Positions 1 through 8,930 of a DNA stretch of 42,760 nt are shown in pieces. Location: the NCBI GenBank assembly GCA_003558105.1, contig PWMS01000108.1:1-42760 (forward strand), read 5' to 3'. This DNA is from Mollicutes bacterium. Its GTDB lineage: Bacteria; Bacillota_I; Bacilli_A; Izemoplasmatales; Izemoplasmataceae. The position numbers and the translations under genes were made by a program. The number at the start of each line of letters is the position of its first letter. Position 1 is the first letter of the stretch. The notes beneath the pieces are model-generated. The model searched no databases. It saw only the letters and a program-made list of their open reading frames with translations, and was not told where the DNA came from.

Positions 1-773
1 CCTTCTTAGTTGATACCTACAACACCTTAAAAAGTGGGATTCCCAACGCCATTAAAGTCATCAAAGAACAGCTCAAGCCCCATGGCTATAAAAAATACGC
101 GATTCGCATCGATTCCGGCGACTTAACCTACCTTTCTAAAAAAGCCCGCCAAATGCTCGATGAAGCCGGTCTAAAAGAATGTAAAATCGTCGCTTCAAAC
201 GCACTCGATGAGCACCTTATCCGTGCTTTGATCGGCCAAGGTGCCCCAATCGATATCTTTGGTGTGGGCGAGCGTTTGATTACCTCAAAAAGCGATCCTG
301 TTTTTGGTGGGGTCTACAAACTAGTCGCCACCGAAACTAAAGACGGCACCATCGAACCAAAGATTAAAATCAGCGATAACCCAGAAAAAATCACCACCCC
401 CCACTTTAAAAAAGTCTACCGCATCTACGATAAAGATACCCACAAAGCATGCGCAGACTTACTCGCTTTACACGATGAGACCATCGATGAATCTAAACCC
501 TTAACCCTCTTTGACCCCACCCATACATGGCAACAACAAACCTTCACCAACTACTACGTCAAAACCTTACAAAAAACCATCTTTAAAAATGGTGAACTCG
601 TTTATCAAAGCCCAGATATCAAAACCATCAAAGCTTACTGCGAACAAGAAAAAGCCACACTTTGGGAAGAAGTCCATCGCTTTGATTTTCCCCATCAGTA
701 CTACGTGGATTTAAGCGAAAAGCTTTGGGATCTAAAACACAACCTTATTAAAGAACGAAAACAATCATCCTAA
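1..773 (+). CDS. pncB: nicotinate phosphoribosyltransferase, C-terminal part (5' end outside window)
   Basis: The frame is open from base 3, so the gene enters from the left edge and the ATG at 153 in the ORF track is internal. The enzyme joins nicotinate to PRPP to make nicotinate mononucleotide in the cytoplasmic NAD salvage (Preiss-Handler) pathway. Family signatures seen are LVDTYNTLKSG near the edge, the phosphate-binding RIDSGDL segment, GVGERLITSKSDPVFGGVYKLV, and the C-terminal KISDNPEKITTP stretch typical of the long bacterial PncB type. About 256 residues are visible of a family length near 480. A strong hairpin terminator follows, so it ends its transcription unit. Family assignment is confident; regulation cannot be judged because the promoter is not in the window. 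Confidence 0.92.
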   Translation, partial: FLVDTYNTLKSGIPNAIKVIKEQLKPHGYKKYAIRIDSGDLTYLSKKARQMLDEAGLKECKIVASNALDEHLIRALIGQGAPIDIFGVGERLITSKSDPVFGGVYKLVATETKDGTIEPKIKISDNPEKITTPHFKKVYRIYDKDTHKACADLLALHDETIDESKPLTLFDPTHTWQQQTFTNYYVKTLQKTIFKNGELVYQSPDIKTIKAYCEQEKATLWEEVHRFDFPHQYYVDLSEKLWDLKHNLIKERKQSS

Positions 774-780
774 ATATTTT

Positions 781-815
781 AAGGCGCTTAACCCCACGTT
801 AAGCGCCTTATTTGT
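781..815 (+). terminator. rho-independent terminator after pncB
   Basis: Inverted repeat AAGGCGCTTA...TTAAGCGCCTT with a short loop and a weak T-run, located 8 bases after the pncB stop. The adjacent TTATAAT (816-821) is the probable -10 box of tpx. Confidence 0.8.
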
Positions 816-821
816 TATAAT
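816..821 (+). promoter_or_regulatory. -10 box for tpx
   Basis: TATAAT, 25 bases before the tpx start, between the pncB terminator and the AAGAGGAGG ribosome site. No convincing -35 is visible, because the terminator stem occupies that position. Confidence 0.5.
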
Positions 822-845
822 GATAATAGAAAGAGGAGGCATGTC

Positions 846-1343
846 ATGCAAGTAAAACTTGGCAACCGTATGTTTGATTTAAAAGGCAACACCATCGCTG
901 TTGGCGATCAAGCCCCAGACTTTAAAGCCACCGCGAAAGATTTAAGTCAAAAACATTTACACGATTTTAAGGAAGCGATCATCGTTTTAACCATCGCCCC
1001 ATCGATCGACACCAGCGTTTGTGCCTTTCAGACAAAAAAATTCAACCAAATCTTAGACGACAAAGAAAACGTACACGTCATCGCCATCACCAACGACTTA
1101 CCGTTTGCGCAAAAACGCTGGTGCGAAGGTGAAGGGTTAGAAAACGCCACCATCCTAAGCGACCACAAAGATTTAGACTTCGGCTTAAAATACGGGGTTT
1201 TAATCGAAGCGGTGCGGCTTTTGGCTCGCGCGGTATTCATCCTCGATCAAGACCGTAACGTCATTTATAAAGAAATTGTCGAAGACACCAGCGCGCACCC
1301 CGATTACGATCAAGCCTTAAAGATCATCAACCAAAGCGCTTAA
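846..1343 (+). CDS. tpx: thiol peroxidase (Tpx, atypical 2-Cys peroxiredoxin)
   Basis: Cytoplasmic peroxiredoxin that reduces hydrogen and alkyl peroxides using thioredoxin-type reductants. The 165-residue length is normal for Tpx. The peroxidatic Cys sits in the SIDTSVCAFQ motif around residue 59 and the resolving Cys in KRWCEGEGLENA around residue 93, so both catalytic thiols are present. The C-terminal half has the usual LIEAVRLLARAVFILD core. The start at 846 is chosen because AAGAGGAGG lies 6-14 bases upstream; an ATG at 841 is in another frame. The gene is flanked by terminators, so it is monocistronic, with its own TATAAT. It suits an organism that meets oxygen only occasionally. Confidence 0.95.
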   Translation: MQVKLGNRMFDLKGNTIAVGDQAPDFKATAKDLSQKHLHDFKEAIIVLTIAPSIDTSVCAFQTKKFNQILDDKENVHVIAITNDLPFAQKRWCEGEGLENATILSDHKDLDFGLKYGVLIEAVRLLARAVFILDQDRNVIYKEIVEDTSAHPDYDQALKIINQSA

Positions 1344-1367
1344 CCTCACATTTGTGAGGTTTTTTCT
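1344..1367 (+). terminator. terminator after tpx
   Basis: CCTCAC/GTGAGG hairpin with an ATTT loop followed by TTTTTTCTT, directly after the tpx stop codon. Confidence 0.85.
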
Positions 1368-1443
1368 TTATTATCCAAGTCTCTATGGTATCATTGAGAT
1401 GTAGGTGTAACCAAAAAATCACCGATCACAAGGAGGCTTTATC

Positions 1444-2430
1444 ATGCCCACCAGCTCTTTAGGTCAACGATTAAAACACTACCGCATCCAAGCGAATCTT
1501 TCACAAAAAGCCGTGGCTGAGGCTTTAAATGTCAGCGATTCGGCGATTTCAAAATACGAAAAAGACAAACGGCATCTCACCCCTGAGATGTTAAAGCAAT
1601 TCGCCGGTCTTTATGGTGTTTCTCTGGATACACTTTTAGATGTCGAATCTAGCGCGCACGAAGACAAAGTTCCCATCACCATCAAAGCCCCCTACAAAAC
1701 CCCAACCTCAAAAACCACCATCGTGTTTGGCGGTGGTCTATACCTTGGGTTGATGCTTATGTTGCTGGGTTTCTTTGATATCGCCCTTTGGCTTATCATC
1801 GTTTTTGCCTTCGTTTTAATGGGGTATCAAATGTATCATTTCTTTTTACACGAAGGCCGGATTACAAGCTTAAAACTGGTCGATAAAACCGCCAAGCTTA
1901 GCTACCGTTTTGATGAGGATAAACCGCGCGAAAAGTATCTAAACGAGCTTTTACTACTTAGTTTTTTTGTCTTTTTATCCGCGTTGATCATGGTGATGTT
2001 CATCTTACCTCTAACCACCGATTTTAGCGATCCTTATGACCTGTTTTTAGCGATGATTTTACTTAACCTCCACCTTGGGTATATGGTGTATGTTTGGTAT
2101 AAACGCAGTTTGAAAAAATTCTTACCTAAAGATTTGCGACACTATGATGTCAATCATCGTTTGAATACCTATAAATGGCTCGTTTTTCATTGGCTTCATG
2201 ATATCACCCTCATCTATTTTGTCTTGATGCTTGGTTATACCTTTAGTGAAACGACCATACAATTTACCTTTAACGAACAACTCTTCTTTATCAGCACCAT
2301 CGGTTTTTATTTTATTTTCACGAAACGATTCATCTATATCAATAACCTCGCGCACCACGCTTATGTTTTGACCGTTACTGGCCAAAATGGCCAAACCTCG
2401 GACAAATCCAGCTCAGACTTGCAAACATAA
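1444..2430 (+). CDS. XRE-family helix-turn-helix regulator with membrane-spanning C-terminus
   Basis: Residues about 6-65 form a standard XRE/Cro DNA-binding domain (QRLKHYRIQANLSQKAVAEA, SDSAISKYEKDKR). After a short linker the protein has about five to six hydrophobic segments, from roughly residue 88 to 310, for example GLYLGLMLMLLGFFDIALW and LLLLSFFVFLSALIMVMF. It should therefore be a membrane-anchored transcription factor, a layout known in Firmicutes; the signal and target genes are unknown. The start has an AAGGAGG site 6-12 bases upstream. The gene stands alone between terminators, so it may regulate itself or distant genes. The membrane part is not one I recognise. Confidence 0.8.
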   Translation: MPTSSLGQRLKHYRIQANLSQKAVAEALNVSDSAISKYEKDKRHLTPEMLKQFAGLYGVSLDTLLDVESSAHEDKVPITIKAPYKTPTSKTTIVFGGGLYLGLMLMLLGFFDIALWLIIVFAFVLMGYQMYHFFLHEGRITSLKLVDKTAKLSYRFDEDKPREKYLNELLLLSFFVFLSALIMVMFILPLTTDFSDPYDLFLAMILLNLHLGYMVYVWYKRSLKKFLPKDLRHYDVNHRLNTYKWLVFHWLHDITLIYFVLMLGYTFSETTIQFTFNEQLFFISTIGFYFIFTKRFIYINNLAHHAYVLTVTGQNGQTSDKSSSDLQT

Positions 2431-2486
2431 CGCGCTTTGTTAGACTGAAATTAGGCGCACCAAACGGTGGGTTAAGGATGGGGGAA

Positions 2487-2520
2487 GAAAAGACAGGCAC
2501 GTGTCTTTTCTTTTTCTTTT
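2487..2520 (+). terminator. terminator after the membrane XRE gene
   Basis: GAAAAGACA/TGTCTTTTC, a 9-base perfect stem with a 6-base loop, then TTTTTCTTTT. It separates the regulator from htpG. Confidence 0.85.
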
Positions 2521-2538
2521 AACATCGATGTAGAAAGC

Positions 2539-2567
2539 TTGACAAAACAGCTTTAAGACCATAAAAT
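2539..2567 (+). promoter_or_regulatory. sigma-A-type promoter of htpG
   Basis: TTGACA, 17-base spacer, TAAAAT, 25 bases before the htpG start. I saw no CIRCE inverted repeat here, so this looks like a housekeeping promoter rather than an HrcA-controlled one. Confidence 0.75.
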
Positions 2568-2592
2568 CATAGATGGAAATGGAGTTGATATT

Positions 2593-4500
2593 ATGGCAAA
2601 AACCAAAGCGTTTCAAACCGAATCAAAAAAACTACTCAATTTGATGATCAATTCAATCTACACCCACAAAGAAATCTTTTTAAGAGAACTGATCTCTAAT
2701 GCGTCGGATGCGATCGATAAACGCCATCATCTTTCCCTCACCGACGATAAGGTTGATGCGGCCGATGATTATGAAATCTTTATCGAGACCGACGAAGAAA
2801 ACCGCACCTTAACCATCCACGACAACGGCATTGGTCTAACCGAAAAAGAACTAGAGACCCAACTTGGGACCATCGCTGAGAGCGGGACAAAAAACTTTAT
2901 CGAAACGTTGGAGAAAAAAGATGCCCTTGAGACCATCGGCCAATTTGGCGTCGGGTTTTACAGTGCCTTTATGGTATCCAAACGCGTCTTTGTGAAAACC
3001 AAATCACCCTACAGTGAAGAAGCCTACCTTTGGCAAAGTGAAGGCGAATCCACCTACCAAATCGAGCCCACCAAAAAAGATACGACCGGGACCTCTATCA
3101 CCTTGGTTTTAAGGGATGACGATGAGGAAAACGAAGAAGACTATTCGACTTACTTAAAAGAAGCCACCATCAAACAAACCATCAAGAAGTATAGCGATTA
3201 TGTACGCTATCCTATCAAGATGAAAGTAAGCCAAGAAGTCCCCGATGAAAACGACGAAGACAAAACCGTGACCAAAGAAACCATTGAAACCCTAAATTCT
3301 ATGGTTCCCATCTGGAAGCGCCCTAAAAACGAAATCAAGGATGAAGAAATCAACGACTTTTACAAACGCACCTTCAACGATTTTGAAGACCCTTTGCATA
3401 CCGTGCATACCAGCGTTGAAGGCTTGATTACTTATACCGCCTTACTCTTTATTCCGAAAAAACCGCCTTATGATTTCTACACAGAAAACTACGAAAAAGG
3501 TCTCGATTTATATTCCCGCGGCGTCTTCATCCAGGAAAAAAACAAAGACTTAATCCCCGAGCATTTTCGCTTTGTCAAAGGCTTGGTCGATTCTGCGGAC
3601 TTGAGTTTAAATCTTTCTAGAGAGATGTTGCAACACAACCGCCAACTGAAAAAAATCGCGGTCCACATCGAGAAAAAAATCAAAAGCGAACTCGAGAAAA
3701 TGCTTAAAAACAACCGCGAAACCTACGTAGAATTCTACGAAGCCTACGGCAGTAATTTAAAATACGGCATTTACGATCAATTCGGCGCCCACAAAGAAAA
3801 GCTACAAGATTTAATCATGTTTAAAACCAACAAAAGCGACGCATTCATCACCTTAGAAGAATACATCGAAAGAAAACCAAAAGAACAAACACATATCTAT
3901 TACGCCAGTGGCAAAAACAAAGCCCAAATCATGAACCTTCCACAGATGGATCTGATCAAAGATAAAGACTACGAAGTCCTCTTATTTACCGATGATGTTG
4001 ATGAATTTATGGTTCAAGTTTTAAATGCCTATCAAGAGCTTGAATTCAAAAGCATCCAACAAGGCGAAAGCGATCTTTTAGACGACGATACCAAAGAAGA
4101 TTTAAAAACCCAAGAAAAAGCTCACGCCAAATTATTAAACGCGTTAAAGAAAAGCTTAAAAGACCAAGTCAAAGACGTTAAACTCACCGGTAGACTCAAA
4201 GAATCACCCGTTTGTTTAACCAGTGGTGAGGGCCTTTCTTTAGAAATGGAAAAAGTGTTATCAAAAATGCCCAACCAACAAGGCATGAAAGCCGACCGCA
4301 TCTTAGAGATCAACCCCCATCACGAACTCTTCAAAGCCTTAGAAACCATCCATGAAACCAAACCGAAAAAAATCGATGATTACGCCAGCTTACTTTATCA
4401 TCAAGCCCTGCTCATCGAAGGCTATCCGATCGATGATCCTAAAAAAATGAGCGATTTGATGGTCCAACTGATGGTTGAGGCCACCAAAGCCCAATCCTAA
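2593..4500 (+). CDS. htpG: HtpG molecular chaperone (bacterial Hsp90)
   Basis: ATP-dependent homodimeric cytoplasmic chaperone. The 635-residue length is normal for HtpG. The N-terminal GHKL ATPase domain (about 1-230) shows LRELISNASDAIDK, the DNGIGLT ATP-binding motif, a GTIAESGT stretch in the lid region, and GQFGVGFYSAFMVS. The middle domain has LYSRGVFIQEKNKDLIPEHF and DSADLSLNLSREMLQ, which carries the catalytic Arg region. The C-terminal dimer domain ends near residue 635. Bacterial HtpG lacks the eukaryotic MEEVD tail, as here. The gene is monocistronic, with a clear promoter upstream and a terminator downstream. Confidence 0.97.
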   Translation: MAKTKAFQTESKKLLNLMINSIYTHKEIFLRELISNASDAIDKRHHLSLTDDKVDAADDYEIFIETDEENRTLTIHDNGIGLTEKELETQLGTIAESGTKNFIETLEKKDALETIGQFGVGFYSAFMVSKRVFVKTKSPYSEEAYLWQSEGESTYQIEPTKKDTTGTSITLVLRDDDEENEEDYSTYLKEATIKQTIKKYSDYVRYPIKMKVSQEVPDENDEDKTVTKETIETLNSMVPIWKRPKNEIKDEEINDFYKRTFNDFEDPLHTVHTSVEGLITYTALLFIPKKPPYDFYTENYEKGLDLYSRGVFIQEKNKDLIPEHFRFVKGLVDSADLSLNLSREMLQHNRQLKKIAVHIEKKIKSELEKMLKNNRETYVEFYEAYGSNLKYGIYDQFGAHKEKLQDLIMFKTNKSDAFITLEEYIERKPKEQTHIYYASGKNKAQIMNLPQMDLIKDKDYEVLLFTDDVDEFMVQVLNAYQELEFKSIQQGESDLLDDDTKEDLKTQEKAHAKLLNALKKSLKDQVKDVKLTGRLKESPVCLTSGEGLSLEMEKVLSKMPNQQGMKADRILEINPHHELFKALETIHETKPKKIDDYASLLYHQALLIEGYPIDDPKKMSDLMVQLMVEATKAQS

Positions 4501-4516
4501 ACAAACCCCTAAGCAC

Positions 4517-4551
4517 AAAAAGATGTTCATCACATGGTGAACATCTTTTTT
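4517..4551 (+). terminator. terminator after htpG
   Basis: AAAAAGATGTTCA/TGAACATCTTTTT, a 13-base stem with an 8-base loop and a T-run. Confidence 0.9.
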
Positions 4552-4582
4552 CATATCGAGCCCACCTTAGCTAAAATCATGT

Positions 4583-4588
4583 TATAAT
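4583..4588 (+). promoter_or_regulatory. -10 box of the amidohydrolase gene
   Basis: TATAAT 18 bases before the ATG at 4607, with a GCGGAGGG ribosome site between them. This implies a leader of only about a dozen bases. No good -35 is visible. Confidence 0.5.
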
Positions 4589-4606
4589 TGACGCGGAGGG
4601 ATTCAT

Positions 4607-6145
4607 ATGAGACAAGCTTATATCAATTTACACATGCCATTTACCCAAAATAACGCCTTTATCATTGAAGATGGCCACTTTACCTTAGTAGGCCGCAAAG
4701 GCACCATCTTAAGACAAAACATCGATGAAATCATCGATTTGCAAGACAAAACCATCCTGCCCGCCTTTCATGATTCACATATGCATCTTTTAGGCCTTGG
4801 TTGGCAACGATCCATCTTTGATGTTGCGAAACTAAACAGCATTGAAGCAATCCAAGCCACCGGTAAAAAGCGTCCCGAACAATTTATCATGGGCCGTGGT
4901 TTTCACGAACAAACCACCGAAGAAAAACGCACTCTAAACAAACAAGATCTAGACGCGATATCAACCGAAAAACCCATCGTCATCTACCGCGCGTGTGGCC
5001 ACGTGCTTTTTGCCAATTCAAAAGCGATAGAAATGGCCCTCGCCTTACAACCCAAGTTTACCTCTGAATGGTTTGATGAGGGCATCTTTAAAGAAGAGGA
5101 CATGGACTTTATCAAAGCCATCTTCCCCACCCCAAGCCTAGTTGAAATCAAAGGCTATATTTTAAACGCGCAAGCCCACTTGCTTAAAAACGGCATTACC
5201 AGTGTTGGCAGTGACGACTACCACATCTTTGAAACCGTGCCTTATGAAACGGTTAAAAAAGCCTTCAAAACGCTCGTTGATGAAGGCAGACTAAAACTCA
5301 ACGTCCTCGAACAAGTCAACTTACCCAAAATAGCCGATTTAAAAGATTATCTTAAAAAAGGCTATGCCCACGAAAGTTATGGGACCTTCACCGAAGGCCC
5401 CTTAAAACTATTGGCCGATGGTTCCCTAGGCGGCCATAGCGCCTATATGAAAGCCCCATACGCCGATAAAGATACCAAAGGCATCGAAATCTTCAATCAA
5501 GCGGCCTTAAAAGAGCGCATCGAACTCGCACGCAGCAAACGCATGGATTTCGCCATACACGCCATCGGCGATCAAACCGCAGAAACCATCATCGATATCA
5601 AAGCATCCTTCAACGATGATCCCCTAGCCTACCGTGATTCTATCATCCATGCGCAACTTTGTGACACCGCCCAAATCAAACGCATGGGAGAACTTAACTT
5701 AGGGGCCCAAACCCAACCGATCTTCTTAAACAGCGACATTCCTATTATCGAAGAAAGATTGGGCGCCCGAGCTCAAAAAACCTATCTATTCAACACCATG
5801 ATCAACGAAGGCGTTTTAACCACCCTTTCGACCGATGCGCCGATTGAAGATGTCAATCCTTTTGAAAACCTCTACGCCGCGACCACCAGAAAATCGATTA
5901 AACACCCCGATTATCCCCCGTTTTTAAAAGAAGAAGCCATCCCCATTCGCCAAGCCCTAAAAGCCTATACCATCACCCCAGCTTACTTCGCTTATAAATC
6001 CAAAAAAATCGGCGCAATCAAAAAGGGCTATGAAGCCGATTTTATCGTCGTCGACCATTTTAATCCGCAAAACCCAAAAAGCTTTTTAAAAACCGACGTT
6101 CTAAAAACCTTTCACGCTGGTCGGTGTGTCTTTGAAAAAGCTTAA
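4607..6145 (+). CDS. YtcJ-like metal-dependent amidohydrolase (amidohydrolase family 3)
   Basis: Predicted zinc hydrolase of the amidohydrolase superfamily, cytoplasmic, 512 residues, close to the usual YtcJ length. Metal-ligand motifs appear in order: SHMH in FHDSHMHLLG (around residue 58), then LLADGSLGGHSAYM, the His of FAIHAIGDQT, the His of SIIHAQL, and the Asp of LSTDAPIEDVNPF. The small N- and C-terminal beta-sandwich segments (start to IILPAFHDSH; KKGYEADFIVVD) are also typical. Family members hydrolyse N-substituted formamides or aryl-amide-type substrates, but the substrate here cannot be read from sequence. The next gene (DUF624) begins 30 bases downstream and may be co-transcribed. 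Confidence 0.88.
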   Translation: MRQAYINLHMPFTQNNAFIIEDGHFTLVGRKGTILRQNIDEIIDLQDKTILPAFHDSHMHLLGLGWQRSIFDVAKLNSIEAIQATGKKRPEQFIMGRGFHEQTTEEKRTLNKQDLDAISTEKPIVIYRACGHVLFANSKAIEMALALQPKFTSEWFDEGIFKEEDMDFIKAIFPTPSLVEIKGYILNAQAHLLKNGITSVGSDDYHIFETVPYETVKKAFKTLVDEGRLKLNVLEQVNLPKIADLKDYLKKGYAHESYGTFTEGPLKLLADGSLGGHSAYMKAPYADKDTKGIEIFNQAALKERIELARSKRMDFAIHAIGDQTAETIIDIKASFNDDPLAYRDSIIHAQLCDTAQIKRMGELNLGAQTQPIFLNSDIPIIEERLGARAQKTYLFNTMINEGVLTTLSTDAPIEDVNPFENLYAATTRKSIKHPDYPPFLKEEAIPIRQALKAYTITPAYFAYKSKKIGAIKKGYEADFIVVDHFNPQNPKSFLKTDVLKTFHAGRCVFEKA

Positions 6146-6175
6146 ATTTTATGTGATAAAAAAAGGACTGATACG

Positions 6176-6772
6176 ATGAAACCACGCCTCAAACAATACT
6201 TGCACCATAGCCTGATCACCTTGGAACTGACCTTGATGTGGGCTTTGGTGAGCCTCCTTTCTTTAGGCCTTTTACTCGGGCCTGCCACGGTGGCCTTATA
6301 CCATATCTTATTCCATCTTATCCACAGCAACAAACGCCCCGATAATCTCGTCTTACGCTTTAAAAAAAGCTTAACCATGAGTTTACCACAAAGCGTTATA
6401 TTCACCCTGCTTTCTTTAGGGTTGATGCTGCTGCTTTATGCCGTCATCTTCCAAATTGAAACGACCTTTCTCATCATCCTTATTTATTTCATCTTCTTAG
6501 AAATCTTACTCATGCTTTTATTTTCTTTTCCCATCATGGCCCTTTTCAAACACGATAAGATGCGGATTTTACTAAGAACCAGTTTCTTAATCGCCAACAT
6601 GCACGGTTTAACCAGTATCTTAGTCGTCTTATTACTCGTTATCATGGGCCTCTTAGCCTGGGCTATTCACCCGCTCATCATCGCCATTTATCTGCCCTTG
6701 TATTTTTATCTTAGCACCGCGTTATACAAACGGGTTTTAATCCAATACATCGCCAAAGAAAAGAAGTCCTAA
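6176..6772 (+). CDS. DUF624/YesL-like membrane protein
   Basis: 198 residues with five to six hydrophobic helices, starting with LITLELTLMWALVSLLSLGL and including a GPATVALYHILFHLI segment. That segment resembles the GPA.aAly motif of the YesL/DUF624 family. Members of this family often sit beside sugar ABC transporters, but none is here, so a role is not implied. The ATG follows an AAAAAGGACTG site. The stop codon lies inside the stem of a terminator shared with the convergent HD-GYP gene. Confidence 0.6.
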   Translation: MKPRLKQYLHHSLITLELTLMWALVSLLSLGLLLGPATVALYHILFHLIHSNKRPDNLVLRFKKSLTMSLPQSVIFTLLSLGLMLLLYAVIFQIETTFLIILIYFIFLEILLMLLFSFPIMALFKHDKMRILLRTSFLIANMHGLTSILVVLLLVIMGLLAWAIHPLIIAIYLPLYFYLSTALYKRVLIQYIAKEKKS

Positions 6773-6791
6773 AAAACAGGACTTCTTTTTA
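6759..6791. terminator. bidirectional terminator between convergent genes
   Basis: AAAAGAAGTCCT/AGGACTTCTTTT around a 7-base A-rich loop. The stem contains the stop codons of both the DUF624 gene (+) and the HD-GYP gene (-), so the last codons of both genes double as terminator sequence. Confidence 0.85.
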
Positions 6792-8801
6792 AATCGTCTC
6801 AAGGATGCCGCCTTTGATCAATTGAATCATCGTATCGCTTGTGATCGGACAAAACTGGATGCGCCTAAATTGCTGTAACTCTTTAATGATTTCGACATCA
6901 TCCATCTTTTTCTTGTACGGTCTTTCATCGTGCATCGTCGCCACCGCATCTGAGATCGCCAATATTCGACCCCCAAGCGAAATCTTGTGTCCTTTAATCC
7001 CTCTAGGATAGCCGCTGCCATCCCACCACTCATGGTGGTCTCTAACAATTTTAGCGACATCTTCTAAAGGTTTAGCATCTTTTAAAACATCGTAACTATA
7101 ACTCACATGCTTTTTGATGTGTTCATATTCTTGGCGGGTTAACCGCGCTTTTTTATTTAATACCGAACTTCTAATCCCGAGTTTACCGACATCATGCAAA
7201 AGCCCGCCCAAATATATCTCCTCAACCATACTATCGTTAAGCGCCATTTTTTCCGCAAGTGACCTCGCCAACGTCGCGACCGCTTCACTATGGCCTTTTG
7301 TATATCGATCATAATAATTCAGTGTTCTGACAAACGTCAAGATGATATCGTCTTTAATATCCAAATTTTGTTTGGTAATGTGATGTTTCAAAAACAACTT
7401 ATTAAAAAGATGGGTAAAATCATGCATTTGTTTGATGCGCGTCGCGGTCATCTCATCGCGCTTCATAAAATCGCATGCAATGATATAGCGTTGTTCAGGA
7501 TTAAAATGAAACACCATATACACCCGGGTTTCAACCGGCATCGAAAGGGTATAAATATTCGCCTCAGGGTAGCTTTTTTCCAAATGTTCTTTAACGTTTT
7601 CTATTAAATAAAACTCTTTATTTCTGACTTTATGAGAATCGTATAGATCGTAAAAATAAGGTATTTTATTGACGCCATACCCTTGCGCATAACGCATTGT
7701 GAGCTCCCCTTTTTCATCGTAGAAACTAAAGAAACGATCCGCTTCATCAAAGACCATCTTCGTCACTTCAAAGGTCTCTTTCGCGTAGACATCACTATCG
7801 TATTTAGACAAAGAAATATCTTTAGAAAGCCTCAAAAACTTATTGACATAATCCAAGGTATGATTGAGATTACCGGTTAATGCCTTTAATTCATCATTTT
7901 GTTGGAGCTTTAAATCATAATAGTATTTCAACGTCATCGAAACCACATACGTCACCAACAAGAAACCCACAAAAGAACCAAAGGAGACCATAAGGTCATT
8001 AAAAGCTAGCGTGTTATCAAAGATGAAGTACCAATAAAACATCGAAATCAACAAGAACTTCGCCAGCAATATCCAATAGGAAAACAAAGTCGCCCCTAAC
8101 AAAAAGAAAAACACGAGCCCATAAAGATGTCGCCCGTAAGAAAAGTTCCAAGCCCCTTGCATGATAAAAGCACTCACAATCACAAAAAGAATCAAGACCG
8201 ACGCATTCAAGGTATATTGTAACGTCGGGTTCAAAAACCGTCTTTTTTGATCGTAATATTTACCCAAATAAAGCAACGGCGTTAAAAGGCCAATCGATAC
8301 CATAATCCCACTGGCGTTTAACACAAACCGCTGCAATAACGTGCCCATCGCATCGTAAGAAAGCTCATAAGCCAAGGCGAACATAAACCCAAAAACAAGC
8401 GCTTGGATGAAGGTAATCGCAAAAAAGCTCAAAAACCCATCCAATAAGTTGCGCGCCATCACCCTTCTTATACGCATAAACCGAAACGATTGTAAAAACG
8501 ATTCTAACATCACCATAAAGATGATGATAACCAAGAGACTATAGAGGATGCCACTAAAAGGATGGCCCAATCTAAAGATTAAGACTTGCGGTAAAAAACC
8601 AGATAGCGACCCAAAGGCAATCGCTGGATAAATCTTCCGACCATAAACCACAGCAAAAAAAAGCGCAACACCCATCGCGGGCATAAAGAGATTGCCGCCA
8701 TAAGGTTCAACCCAAAACAAAAACATGAAAAACCAAAGCAACATCACAAGCATCCCGATGATGACGGCTTTAATTTCAAATGGTTTACCGTGTAAATCCA
8801 T
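6789..8801 (-). CDS. multi-pass membrane sensor with HD-GYP phosphohydrolase domain (paralogue 1)
   Basis: 670 residues. Residues about 10-300 form eight or more hydrophobic helices of MASE1-like appearance. A short coiled linker follows (about 300-330), then a GAF-like stretch (about 335-480), then the HD-GYP domain. Catalytic signatures are LHDVGKLGI (HD at residue 536), the HHEWWDGSGYPRG motif (from about 589) and ISDA with the metal-ligand Asp near residue 618. Known HD-GYP enzymes hydrolyse cyclic di-GMP. No GGDEF cyclase is in this window, so the substrate is inferred. The start has a GAGGTGAG site and a TATAAT box 18 bases upstream on the minus strand. The C-terminus lacks the usual FDP motif, reading QFCP. 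Confidence 0.85.
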   Translation of the reverse strand: MDLHGKPFEIKAVIIGMLVMLLWFFMFLFWVEPYGGNLFMPAMGVALFFAVVYGRKIYPAIAFGSLSGFLPQVLIFRLGHPFSGILYSLLVIIIFMVMLESFLQSFRFMRIRRVMARNLLDGFLSFFAITFIQALVFGFMFALAYELSYDAMGTLLQRFVLNASGIMVSIGLLTPLLYLGKYYDQKRRFLNPTLQYTLNASVLILFVIVSAFIMQGAWNFSYGRHLYGLVFFFLLGATLFSYWILLAKFLLISMFYWYFIFDNTLAFNDLMVSFGSFVGFLLVTYVVSMTLKYYYDLKLQQNDELKALTGNLNHTLDYVNKFLRLSKDISLSKYDSDVYAKETFEVTKMVFDEADRFFSFYDEKGELTMRYAQGYGVNKIPYFYDLYDSHKVRNKEFYLIENVKEHLEKSYPEANIYTLSMPVETRVYMVFHFNPEQRYIIACDFMKRDEMTATRIKQMHDFTHLFNKLFLKHHITKQNLDIKDDIILTFVRTLNYYDRYTKGHSEAVATLARSLAEKMALNDSMVEEIYLGGLLHDVGKLGIRSSVLNKKARLTRQEYEHIKKHVSYSYDVLKDAKPLEDVAKIVRDHHEWWDGSGYPRGIKGHKISLGGRILAISDAVATMHDERPYKKKMDDVEIIKELQQFRRIQFCPITSDTMIQLIKGGILETI

Positions 8802-8818
8802 CGTCTCACCTCGCCATC

Positions 8819-8824
8819 ATTATA
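8819..8824 (-). promoter_or_regulatory. -10 box of HD-GYP gene 1
   Basis: ATTATA on the plus strand, i.e. TATAAT on the minus strand, 18 bases before the start at 8801. The short divergent region 8802-8930 also holds the phzF-like promoter on the other strand. Confidence 0.5.
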
Positions 8825-8866
8825 GCATATCTAAAGCGTAAAACGCATCCCTAGAAACCCAAATCA

Positions 8867-8895
8867 TTGCAAGAAACTTAAAAATCATGTATACT
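8867..8895 (+). promoter_or_regulatory. promoter of the PhzF-family gene
   Basis: TTGCAA, 17-base spacer, TATACT, ending 35 bases before the ATG at 8931. Confidence 0.65.
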
Positions 8896-8930
8896 AATCA
8901 TACTTTTATTAAAAAAAAGGAGGCTTAAAG

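Noticed and set aside
2521-2592. CIRCE heat-shock operator upstream of htpG
   Set aside because: No inverted repeat of the CIRCE type is seen; only a sigma-A-like promoter is present.
7114-7880. Three plus-strand ORFs of 65-105 residues
   Set aside because: They lie fully antisense to the HD-GYP gene, lack ribosome sites and have no recognisable domains.
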